From contig PDSJ01000028.1 in the NCBI GenBank assembly GCA_002748425.1, positions 1 through 64,000 on the forward strand: a DNA stretch of 64,000 nt, read 5' to 3'. How positions within the stretch are numbered: the first letter of the stretch is position 1; every line of letters begins with the position of its first letter. A program made the translations under genes and the position numbers. The notes under the pieces were generated by a model that worked only from the letters and a program-made list of their open reading frames with translations, was not told where the DNA came from and did not search any database. Origin of the DNA: a candidate division KSB3 bacterium (GTDB lineage: Bacteria > Moduliflexota > Moduliflexia > Moduliflexales > Moduliflexaceae). Shown here in pieces: positions 33,377 through 40,455 of this stretch.

Positions 33377-34861
33377 ATGGCTGATATACATGAACTTGTC
33401 AATATTGAGCTCGTAGATGCGAGTGTGAACAGCTCCCGAGTTATTCAGGTGCTGTCGAAAGTGTCCGGTCTGGCGATGACTCCGGCCGAGATCATTGAAT
33501 CTGTGCCTTGTATTATTGCTGAGGATGTGCCCCGCAGCATGGCGGAAAAGCTGCAACGTTTTCTGGAAAAAGCCGGAGCAATGGTGAATCTTAAAAGCCC
33601 TGGAGACGCGGAGGAAGAAGAACTTGAGTTTGAACTGGAGCTCGAAGACGAGGAAAGACTGTTTTCCCCAGACGATCTTTCAGGCACTGAAGCACTTCGC
33701 GGAGAGGGCGTATTAGAGATAGCTCCCGCTCCGGATCAGCTGTCGCGCGATGAATCCGACGACTTGGTCCTGGATGAATATCCGCGAGCGGCGGACAGCG
33801 ATCGTGACGCCGGGCTCGATGGTCCTTCCGAGGATTTTGGCGGGTTCAGCGCTGCATCGACGCTTTTGGACGAAGAGGCTGATGCTGCCGAAGATGAAGA
33901 GCTCTGGGGAACTGAGGATGATGGATTTGAGAGCGATGTAGAAAAAAATGCCGCCTCATCAGACCTCGAAAAGAGCAAAAAGAAAAAATTCTCCCTTCCA
34001 TTTTTTACGAAAAAAGTACGGTCTGATGCTGCCGGCGCCGATGAAAGTGATCCTGGCGGCGAGACTGGCGAGAAAAAGGGGTCAACCCTTCCGAACGGCT
34101 TGCTTGCAGCAGTTGTCAGCGGATTTATTCTTGGGGCGCTGCTTTTCGGAGTCTGGGGCATGCTGTCGAAACGCAGACTTCAAAGAGAGCTGCAAGCCGT
34201 TGGCGCTCAGACGCCACATCGTGCAGAGCTTCAGCAGAAGCTTGACGAGCAAGCCCGGGAAATTACACGTCTGAAGCAACTGACGGCAAAAACGGATCGT
34301 GCTGCGCCGCCGCAGAGTATTTCCCCTTCGCTTGTACCGGACGGCAACGATTCAGACGTGCTGGCCGCCATATTGTCATCCTTTGAATCGCTGAAAGATA
34401 CGCATCTCGAGAGCCTGACCACGTCTGCTGAAACGCAGCAAAAAGCCTCCTGTTCGCGACAGGTGCTTCTCGATGGCAAGGGAACTTTGACCTATGCGCA
34501 GGTGGTGAAGCGTTTCAGCGCGAAATATACGGCCTTTGATGTAATGCGCAGTCCCTCGTTAATAACGCCCTTTGTGGCGGAATTAAAAATCCCTTTCAAA
34601 CAAGAGATACGAGTCGGGGCGGATGAAACGTCCTGTAATGCTGCTTCGTTTACAGAACTGCCCACGCCGCGCCATCACGAATTCGGCGGTTTCTACGGCA
34701 TCTGGATCGTCGAATATCTTTATAAAAACGGCAGATGGGTCCGCAAGCCTACGGTCACGGAACGTAACCGGGCTTTGTATGCACAAGCCTTTGTCAACGG
34801 CAGTCCCGATTATGCGAGGTTCCTGATTGATGAGACGCTTTATCCGGGATTCGACAATTAG
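33377..34861 (+). CDS. Membrane protein with N-terminal ribosomal L7/L12 C-domain-like module
   Basis: A 494-residue protein with four parts. Residues about 8-75 align along their whole length with the C-terminal domain of ribosomal protein L7/L12: a beta strand VNIELVDAS, VIQVLSKVSGLAMTPAEIIES (like VIKAVRxxTGLGLKEAKDLVE), then AEKLQRFLEKAGAMVNLK. Residues about 78-235 are acidic and low-complexity (EEEELEFELELEDEERL), ending in a basic KSKKKKFSLPFF patch. One membrane helix (about 240-262, GLLAAVVSGFILGALLFGVW) is followed by a coiled coil (about 265-300) and a C-terminal domain of unknown fold (about 330-494). The L7/L12-like part would be cytosolic. Expression uses a GAGGG ribosome binding site. 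Function unknown. Confidence 0.8.
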   Translation: MADIHELVNIELVDASVNSSRVIQVLSKVSGLAMTPAEIIESVPCIIAEDVPRSMAEKLQRFLEKAGAMVNLKSPGDAEEEELEFELELEDEERLFSPDDLSGTEALRGEGVLEIAPAPDQLSRDESDDLVLDEYPRAADSDRDAGLDGPSEDFGGFSAASTLLDEEADAAEDEELWGTEDDGFESDVEKNAASSDLEKSKKKKFSLPFFTKKVRSDAAGADESDPGGETGEKKGSTLPNGLLAAVVSGFILGALLFGVWGMLSKRRLQRELQAVGAQTPHRAELQQKLDEQAREITRLKQLTAKTDRAAPPQSISPSLVPDGNDSDVLAAILSSFESLKDTHLESLTTSAETQQKASCSRQVLLDGKGTLTYAQVVKRFSAKYTAFDVMRSPSLITPFVAELKIPFKQEIRVGADETSCNAASFTELPTPRHHEFGGFYGIWIVEYLYKNGRWVRKPTVTERNRALYAQAFVNGSPDYARFLIDETLYPGFDN

Positions 34862-34883
34862 CTCGGCGTGACGCGTAGAGCGC

Positions 34884-36239
34884 CTAGAGCACGATCTGAT
34901 ATTTTTTAATCCGCCGTTCGAGCGCCTGCCGGGAAATGTTCAGCAGTATTGCGGCCTTGACCTGATTGTTTCCGCTTTCTTGCAACGCTGCCAGAATCGT
35001 CTCCTTTTCGACACGCTGTAAATCGAATATCTTGTGGGAGTTGGAAGGGAGCCTGATTTCATCCGTTTCTTCCGGAAATGTGACGTTCAGAGAAGCTCCT
35101 TTCGAAAAAATCATGGCCCGCTCGATCATATTGCGAAGTTCTCGAATATTCCCTGGGAAGGCATGCTGCTGTAAACGCTCGAGAGTATGCCGCCGGATCG
35201 TTGGGATCGGTTTCTTCATCTTTTCCGCAAAAAACCGGACAAAATGTTCCACCAGCACCTGAATGTCTTCCTGACGCTCCCGCAGAGGCGGAGGTTTGAT
35301 GACGACCGTATTTAGACGATAATATAAATCCGTGCGGAATTCACCCTTCTTCACTTTCCCGGGGAGATCCTGGTTTGCGGCGGCAATGACCCTGACATCG
35401 ACTTTTTGCGGATTCTCCGAGCCGACCACGTCCACCATTTTATCTTCAATCACGCGTAACAGTTTTGCCTGCAGCTCGATCGGAAGATCGCCGATTTCGT
35501 CGAGGAACAGCGTGCCTCCGTCTGCAAGTTGAAAGCAGCCTTTTTTCGACTCCAGTGCTCCGGTGAAGGCACCTTTTTTATGACCGAAGAGTTCACTTTC
35601 AAACAGTTCACGGGGAATTGCGCTGCAATTGACTGCGTAAAACCGGTGTCTGCTTCGCGGGCTGTGATAGTGAATCATGCGGGCAATAAGCTCTTTTCCG
35701 GTACCGCTCTCTCCGAGAATCAGCACGTTTGTCTCGTCGTGTTGAGCTGCAGTAGAGGCCATGTCGAGAATGTTTTTGATGGCTTGACTCCGGCCGATAA
35801 TATCCGCATCGATCGCGTGCTGCAATTCTTTAGAAATCAGAGAATGCGAGCGTTGGCCTTCCTGAGTGCGCTGACGGAATTTTTCCGTTCGTTCGATGGC
35901 AGCTTTCATCTCGGATAGACGGATGGGGTTCTGAAGAAAATCAAAGGCACCTGCATGGATCGACTGAATGACTGCGTCCATAGCGTCATGTCCGCTCACC
36001 ACGATCACATTAATATCGGGATAATCTTTTTTGATCTCCCTGAGCAGATCGAGCCCGCTCATGCCAGGCAGATGCATATTTACGACGACAACGTCAATCG
36101 CTTCGGCCTGAAGAATGCTGAAGACTTGGGATGGTCGATGCGTCGTACAAGTATGGAAAGTGTGCTCTTCAAAAAATTCCAGCAACTCATCAGCTAACAG
36201 TTGTTTATCATCAATAATGAGAATATTCAGATTTTGCAT
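34884..36239 (-). CDS. Sigma-54-dependent activator with degenerate receiver domain
   Basis: A 451-residue NtrC-family activator. The receiver (1-120) keeps the acidic pair D10-D11 but has Asn54 in VVVVNMHLPGMSGLDLL where the phosphorylated Asp belongs, and FLQNPI in place of the conserved LxKP Lys. Classical phosphorylation is therefore unlikely. The AAA+ domain is complete: Walker A GESGTGKELIARMIH, the sigma-54 loop GAFTGA, Walker B GGTLFLDEIGDL and the Arg finger region FRTDLYYRLN. A Fis-type HTH ends the protein (NQVKAAILLNISRQALERRIKKY). It is transcribed away from the TusA/YeeE operon, whose upstream region has a sigma-54 promoter and a palindrome, so that operon is the likely target. 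Confidence 0.93.
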   Translation of the reverse strand: MQNLNILIIDDKQLLADELLEFFEEHTFHTCTTHRPSQVFSILQAEAIDVVVVNMHLPGMSGLDLLREIKKDYPDINVIVVSGHDAMDAVIQSIHAGAFDFLQNPIRLSEMKAAIERTEKFRQRTQEGQRSHSLISKELQHAIDADIIGRSQAIKNILDMASTAAQHDETNVLILGESGTGKELIARMIHYHSPRSRHRFYAVNCSAIPRELFESELFGHKKGAFTGALESKKGCFQLADGGTLFLDEIGDLPIELQAKLLRVIEDKMVDVVGSENPQKVDVRVIAAANQDLPGKVKKGEFRTDLYYRLNTVVIKPPPLRERQEDIQVLVEHFVRFFAEKMKKPIPTIRRHTLERLQQHAFPGNIRELRNMIERAMIFSKGASLNVTFPEETDEIRLPSNSHKIFDLQRVEKETILAALQESGNNQVKAAILLNISRQALERRIKKYQIVL

Positions 36240-36369
36240 CGTCCTTGTTCGTGATGACAGAGGGTTGTAACACTATAGGACTCCAGAGCGTTTTGGGAAA
36301 TCTGTTCTTATATCACGCTGTGGGTATCATGAATATTTTGGCAAGAGAAATCTGTATTTTTGCATAAGA

Positions 36370-36398
36370 TGCCCGAAATGACATCTTGTTTTCGGGCA
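36370..36398. promoter_or_regulatory. Candidate enhancer (UAS) for the sigma-54 activator
   Basis: TGCCCGAAA (36370-36378) and TTTCGGGCA (36390-36398) form a perfect 9-bp inverted repeat with an 11-base centre. It is centred about 90 bases before the expected start of transcription from the sigma-54 promoter at 36451, the usual enhancer distance. A second palindrome, AATGACA-GTG-TGTCATT, lies downstream of the promoter at 36482-36498. Confidence 0.6.
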
Positions 36399-36450
36399 GT
36401 TCTGCTGGGGTGAGGTTCAAAATCTCCCTGTAATAGAGATGTTTTACAAT

Positions 36451-36467
36451 TGGCACAGGATTTGCTG
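36451..36467 (+). promoter_or_regulatory. Sigma-54 promoter of the sulfur-trafficking operon
   Basis: TGGCAC-AGGAT-TTGCTG matches the -24/-12 consensus, with the GG and GC pairs ten bases apart as required. It lies 100 bases before tusA and beside a divergent NtrC-family gene. Confidence 0.82.
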
Positions 36468-36567
36468 TTATGTGTCTGGGCAATGACAGTGTGTCATTCA
36501 CTCTTGTTCATGTCTCTTTTTATTCGATCTCACAATAACACTTTTATCGTAAGGAGAACAGTGCCAC

Positions 36568-36795
36568 ATGAAAGAAGAACGTTTGGATTGTTTAGGTGAA
36601 GCGTGTCCGGTTCCATTAATTAAAGCTGAAAAAGCCTTGGAAAAATTGGAAATCGGCGACGTGCTGATTATAGAAATTGATCATAGCTGTGCGATGAAAA
36701 ATGTTCCTGAGTGGGCGAGGAACGCCGGTCATAACGTCGAAATCGAGGAAGTTGACGATGGTGAATGGGAAATTTTCATTGAGAAAGTCAAGTAA
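36568..36795 (+). CDS. tusA: TusA/SirA-family sulfur carrier protein
   Basis: A 75-residue sulfur-relay protein. The LDCLGEACPVPLIKAEKAL motif carries the persulfide-forming Cys13 in the CPxP loop, with an extra Cys8. SCAMKNVPEWARNAGH is the usual helix-2 region. TusA proteins accept sulfane sulfur from rhodaneses or desulfurases and pass it to biosynthetic or respiratory enzymes. It heads an operon of YeeE/YedE membrane proteins, rhodaneses and a flavoprotein, a context shared with thiosulfate or selenium handling. The start has AAGGAG eleven bases upstream. Confidence 0.92.
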   Translation: MKEERLDCLGEACPVPLIKAEKALEKLEIGDVLIIEIDHSCAMKNVPEWARNAGHNVEIEEVDDGEWEIFIEKVK

Positions 36796-36809
36796 GAAGA
36801 GGACGCCCT

Positions 36810-37343
36810 ATGGATCTTAAGAACACTGAATACTATAAGAAATGGCTGAAAGACCCGTGGACCTATGTCGGCGGTGCAGTCATTCTCGCTGTGCTCAATA
36901 TCGCCCACATCGCCGCAACCGGCGGACGGTCATGGGGAGTGTCAGGAGCGTTCGCAAATTGGGGAGCGTGGGTGATGCAGCTTTTCGGCGGCCATCCAGA
37001 GAAATGGGATTATTACATTTACGTAAATAAAGGCTTTTCAACACTCACATTTTGGACGGACGGTTCTTCGATTCGTAATGTCGGCGTGATTGTCGGCGCG
37101 TTATTAGCGACCCTGCTGGCCTCACAATTTAAGGTGAAAAAAATCAAATCCTGGCGCCAGATTGTGGCAGCTGTGCTCGGTGGTCTCCTGATGGGCTACG
37201 GAGCCAGACTGAGTTTTGGCTGCAATATCGGGGCCTTGTTCGGCGGGGTCTCGTCGATGTCGCTGCATGGATATCTCTTTATGATTTTCATTTTTTTAGG
37301 CGGCATTGTTGGAAGCAAATTGCTGGTAAAATTTTTCATGTAG
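36810..37343 (+). CDS. YeeE/YedE-family membrane protein, C-terminal-half type
   Basis: A 177-residue integral membrane protein with about five helices. Its GYGARLSFGCNIGALFGG motif matches the second Cys-containing motif of the thiosulfate transporter family (TsuA/YeeE), which lies in the C-terminal half of full-length proteins. WGVSGAFANWGAWVMQLFGG is typical of the same half. The partner half is encoded next, so the two probably form one channel that passes thiosulfate or another sulfur species to TusA. Note that the C-terminal-type half is encoded first. Confidence 0.82.
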   Translation: MDLKNTEYYKKWLKDPWTYVGGAVILAVLNIAHIAATGGRSWGVSGAFANWGAWVMQLFGGHPEKWDYYIYVNKGFSTLTFWTDGSSIRNVGVIVGALLATLLASQFKVKKIKSWRQIVAAVLGGLLMGYGARLSFGCNIGALFGGVSSMSLHGYLFMIFIFLGGIVGSKLLVKFFM

Positions 37344-37364
37344 AGACGGAAGGAGACGGAGATT

Positions 37365-38066
37365 ATGGGAGATCTTGCTGCCAGAGCAGCCGCCAGTCGG
37401 TCATCACGCCCGAGAAAAAAGAAAAAGAATCAATTCCCTCTGGGAGTGGGGTTGCTGCTTGTGCTTATTATTGTTGGAATCCTGCTGTCTGTTTTTTCTC
37501 CAGCCGGAGGAAAAATGGCCTTGTTCTGGATTTTCGGCATTGGTTTTGGTTTTACATTGCAACGGGCTAGATTCTGTTTTGCCGCATCCGTGCGCGATCC
37601 GTTTTTGACCAGTGGAACCAGTCTGACAAAAGCCGTGATTATTGCCATCGCGATCGCAACAGTCGGATTTGTGGCCTATCAGTACGGCGCTGTTTCCGGA
37701 GATCTGGATCAGCTGGGACATATCCCGGGGAGTGTAAATCCGGTAGGCTTACATACGGCCCTTGGCGGATTTCTCTTTGGAATCGGCATGGTCATCGCAG
37801 GAGGATGCGCTTCTGGAACGTTGATGAGGGTTGGAGAAGGCTTTGCCATGAACATGATTGCATTAGTCTTTTTTGTCGTGGGATCTATCTGGGCCTTGAA
37901 TCATTTCCCGTTGTGGTCAAAAGTCCTTTACTTCAATGCACAACATAAATTCTTTCTGCCGAAGATCGTTGGGAGCTGGGGAATTGCCTTAGTATTGCAC
38001 TTTAGCATGCTGGCGGCGTTGTACATCCTGGCCGATTGGTACGGGAAGAAAAAAAGTGAGCACTAA
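37365..38066 (+). CDS. YeeE/YedE-family membrane protein, N-terminal-half type
   Basis: A 233-residue membrane protein with a basic cytosolic leader (SRPRKKKKNQ) and about six helices. It contains LQRARFCFAASVRDPFL and GMVIAGGCASGTLMRVGEG, the Cys motifs of the N-terminal half of YeeE/YedE thiosulfate transporters. Together with the preceding 177-residue protein it would rebuild the complete carrier. It follows 21 bases after the first half, with GGAGACGGAG upstream. Confidence 0.85.
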   Translation: MGDLAARAAASRSSRPRKKKKNQFPLGVGLLLVLIIVGILLSVFSPAGGKMALFWIFGIGFGFTLQRARFCFAASVRDPFLTSGTSLTKAVIIAIAIATVGFVAYQYGAVSGDLDQLGHIPGSVNPVGLHTALGGFLFGIGMVIAGGCASGTLMRVGEGFAMNMIALVFFVVGSIWALNHFPLWSKVLYFNAQHKFFLPKIVGSWGIALVLHFSMLAALYILADWYGKKKSEH

Positions 38067-38097
38067 CATCATCATCAAGAGAAAGGAGATGTTTTTG

Positions 38098-38589
38098 ATG
38101 AACACAAAATATGTCCTCTATTCAGGTTTTCTGATAACAATGGCTGTCCTGAGCGTCGGCTGTGTTGAGCAATCTGCTGATAAATACAAAGTCTTCGAGA
38201 GCAGTCAGGCGCTGGTAGAAGATTTGAAAGCCCGGATGCCACAGTTGTCCGTCAAAGATCTGCAGGCGAAACTGGAGAATGAAGAAGATGTTGCCCTGAT
38301 TGATGTCAGAACACTGAAAGAATTTAACAACGGCAGTATTCCGGGGGCGCGGCATATCTCGCGGGGTCTGCTTGAATTCAATGTCGAAAAAGAATTTCCT
38401 GAAAAAACGCAGGAAATTGTTATCTACTGTGAAAAAGACAGCCGAGGGTTGCTGGCTGTTGAAGCACTGAAGCGGATCGGATACCAAAACGTCAAACACC
38501 TCGAGGGAGGATGGACGTCGTGGAAAAACGACAGCCTTAAAGATGCTGTTGATGAACTGCACGAGCATGAAGAGCATGGTGGATGTTAG
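38098..38589 (+). CDS. Rhodanese-domain lipoprotein
   Basis: A 163-residue predicted lipoprotein; the signal peptide ends in LSVGC, with Cys22 as the lipidation site. The rhodanese domain shows VALIDVRTLKEFNNGSIPGARHI and the active loop CEKDSR after IVIY. Its C-terminus is His-rich and ends in Cys (HEHEEHGGC), a possible metal or sulfur site. The start at 38098 follows AAAGGAG by nine bases; an earlier ATG at 38089 is too close to it. It probably captures or delivers sulfane sulfur in the periplasm. Confidence 0.85.
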   Translation: MNTKYVLYSGFLITMAVLSVGCVEQSADKYKVFESSQALVEDLKARMPQLSVKDLQAKLENEEDVALIDVRTLKEFNNGSIPGARHISRGLLEFNVEKEFPEKTQEIVIYCEKDSRGLLAVEALKRIGYQNVKHLEGGWTSWKNDSLKDAVDELHEHEEHGGC

Positions 38590-38638
38590 CAGCGTCATAA
38601 ATTCATTATCACTTAGGTATAACAGGAGAAACAGAATC

Positions 38639-39076
38639 ATGAAAAACGTTATTGTGTCGTTGGTAGTCGCAGCTGTTGTCTTGACATGCGGAGCCTTTAT
38701 CCAAGTGGACGCGCAAGAAAGCAAAGTGTTTGAAACTCCTAAAGATCTTGTGGCTTATGTCAAAACCCAAATCACTGAAATTTCGCTTGAAGATCTCAAG
38801 AAAAAAATGGAAAATCAGGATGATTTTGTACTGATCGATGTCCGTGATAAAGGCGAGTTTATCAAAGGCAGCATCCCAGGGGCGATCAATATTTCACGTG
38901 GTTTGTTGGAATTTAAAATTGGCAAACAGCTTGAAGGGAAAACAAAAGAGATCGTGCTGTTCTGCAAAAGTGGCTCACGTTCCGCTCTGGCGACTGCATC
39001 CCTGAAATCACTTGGTTACACAGATGTCAAAAGCCTGGAAGGCGGCTGGCTGGGCTGGGAAAAAGCTTCTAACTAA
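38639..39076 (+). CDS. Periplasmic rhodanese
   Basis: A 145-residue paralogue of the preceding lipoprotein, with a cleavable signal peptide (VIVSLVVAAVVLTCGAFIQVDAQ) and no lipobox. The rhodanese domain reads FVLIDVRDKGEFIKGSIPGAINISRGLLEFKIG, with the active loop CKSGSR, which differs from CEKDSR in its sister and may change sulfur-donor preference. The start has AGGAG. Tandem duplication is evident from the shared SIPGA...ISRGLLEF segment. Confidence 0.88.
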   Translation: MKNVIVSLVVAAVVLTCGAFIQVDAQESKVFETPKDLVAYVKTQITEISLEDLKKKMENQDDFVLIDVRDKGEFIKGSIPGAINISRGLLEFKIGKQLEGKTKEIVLFCKSGSRSALATASLKSLGYTDVKSLEGGWLGWEKASN

Positions 39077-39092
39077 CGGTCGATTCTCTCTC

Positions 39093-39128
39093 AACAGGGT
39101 GTTGCAGAGGCCTCTGCAACACCCTGTT
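39093..39128. terminator. 36-base perfect palindrome, probable terminator
   Basis: AACAGGGTGTTGCAGAGG (39093-39110) is followed directly by its exact reverse complement (39111-39128), then CTTCTTCTATAAA. An RNA hairpin of more than fifteen pairs would form between the second rhodanese and the flavoprotein gene. The U run is weak, so it may only reduce readthrough or act in both directions. Confidence 0.6.
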
Positions 39129-39160
39129 CTTCTATAAACGTGCAGAAAAGGATCTCGGTC

Positions 39161-40399
39161 ATGAAAAAGAAATATGAGAGCTATGATGTTGTAATTATTG
39201 GAGGCGGTCCTGCTGGCCTTACTTCGGCAATTTACTGTGCCAGAGCGCGCCTGAACACCCTTCTTATCGAAAAATCCTTGTTGGGAGGCTTGGCTACATA
39301 TACTAACGAAATCTGTAATTACCCGGGTTTTCCGAACGATCTGTCCGGCTTGGACTTAATGAAACAGTTCGAACAACAGGCCAAAAAATTCGGGGTCAAA
39401 ATTAAGTTGACTGATGTTAAAAAAGTTCTCCTCGACAGTGGCGGCGGGCACATGGTCGAAACCTTTCGCACGATTTATCAGGCGAAAGTCGTGATTATTG
39501 CGACAGGAGGGCGGCCTCGATTAACCGGCGCAACACATGAAAAAGACTATTTGTTTGATAAAGGTATTTCTTTTTGTGCGACTTGTGATGCCGCAGCCAA
39601 TAGCGGAAAAACCGTTATGGTGATCGGCAGCGGCGATGCTGCGGTTGAAGAAGGGATGTTTCTGACGAAATTCGCCGACAAAGTCATTATGTCGGTCATT
39701 CATGACGAAGGGATTATGGATGCCAATGAAATCGCTAAGAACCAAGTTTTGCAGAATCCCAAAATGGAATTCAAATGGAATACTATGGTCGATGCCTTTG
39801 AAGGTGAGGGACACCTTAATACCGTGGTGCTGAAAAATCTCAAGACAGGCGAGCTCGAGCCGGTAAAAGTAGACACCTGCTTCCTTTTTATCGGCTATAT
39901 TCCCAACAGCGATCTTTTCAAAGAAGTGCTCACGCTGAATAAACAGGGCTACATCATCAGTAATGAAGACATGGAAACCGAGATCCCCGGTGTGTTTGTC
40001 GCTGGCGATATTCGCCAGAAAAGCCTCCGACAGGTGGCAACTGCGGTCGGCGACGGCGCGATTGCCGGTGTTGCTGCGGAACGCTATATTGCTGAGACGG
40101 AACTCTTTGAGCAGCAGATCATGCAGAAGGAAAAAGTCGGTTTGATTTATATCTTCTCTGCGATTGATGCTCCGAGCCGTGAACTCATTAGCGAAGTGCA
40201 GAAAATTGAGGAGAAAATGGGCGGTAAGGTGAAGCTGAACCTGATCGACTTTTATAAAAAAGAGTGCCTCTGTAAGCGACTAGGCACTGAAATTGAACCG
40301 ATGACTGTTGTGTACACGAAAGACGGAAACGTTGTGAAAAAAGAAGCCTATTCCTCGCAAGATTCAATTGTCAAGACGCTGACGGAATTGTGTGGATGA
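39161..40399 (+). CDS. Thioredoxin-reductase-like flavoprotein with degenerate thioredoxin domain
   Basis: A 412-residue FAD-dependent pyridine nucleotide-disulfide oxidoreductase. FAD binds at VVIIGGGPAGLTSAIYCARA, the redox pair is Cys139-Cys142 in SFCATCDAA, NAD(P)H binds at VMVIGSGDAAVEEGMFL, and the second FAD motif is PGVFVAGDIRQKSLRQVATAVGDG. Residues about 330-412 add a thioredoxin-like fold (VGLIYIFSAIDAPSRELISEV ... EPMTVVYTKDGNVV), in which the usual CGPC is replaced by DAPS; a CLC pair occurs later. It likely reduces a sulfur carrier or rhodanese of this operon. The start at 39161 has AAGGAT upstream. Confidence 0.88.
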   Translation: MKKKYESYDVVIIGGGPAGLTSAIYCARARLNTLLIEKSLLGGLATYTNEICNYPGFPNDLSGLDLMKQFEQQAKKFGVKIKLTDVKKVLLDSGGGHMVETFRTIYQAKVVIIATGGRPRLTGATHEKDYLFDKGISFCATCDAAANSGKTVMVIGSGDAAVEEGMFLTKFADKVIMSVIHDEGIMDANEIAKNQVLQNPKMEFKWNTMVDAFEGEGHLNTVVLKNLKTGELEPVKVDTCFLFIGYIPNSDLFKEVLTLNKQGYIISNEDMETEIPGVFVAGDIRQKSLRQVATAVGDGAIAGVAAERYIAETELFEQQIMQKEKVGLIYIFSAIDAPSRELISEVQKIEEKMGGKVKLNLIDFYKKECLCKRLGTEIEPMTVVYTKDGNVVKKEAYSSQDSIVKTLTELCG

Positions 40400-40408
40400 G
40401 TTGTGTAA

Positions 40409-40444
40409 GCCTGAAAGGTTGTACAAAAACCTTTCAGGTTGTTC
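40409..40444 (+). terminator. Rho-independent terminator after the sulfur operon
   Basis: CCTGAAAGGTT (40410-40420) pairs with AACCTTTCAGG (40428-40438), an 11-bp stem with a 7-base loop, followed by TTGTTC. It closes the plus-strand operon and can also serve the convergent minus-strand gene. Confidence 0.8.
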
Positions 40445-40455
40445 TGCATTCTGGG

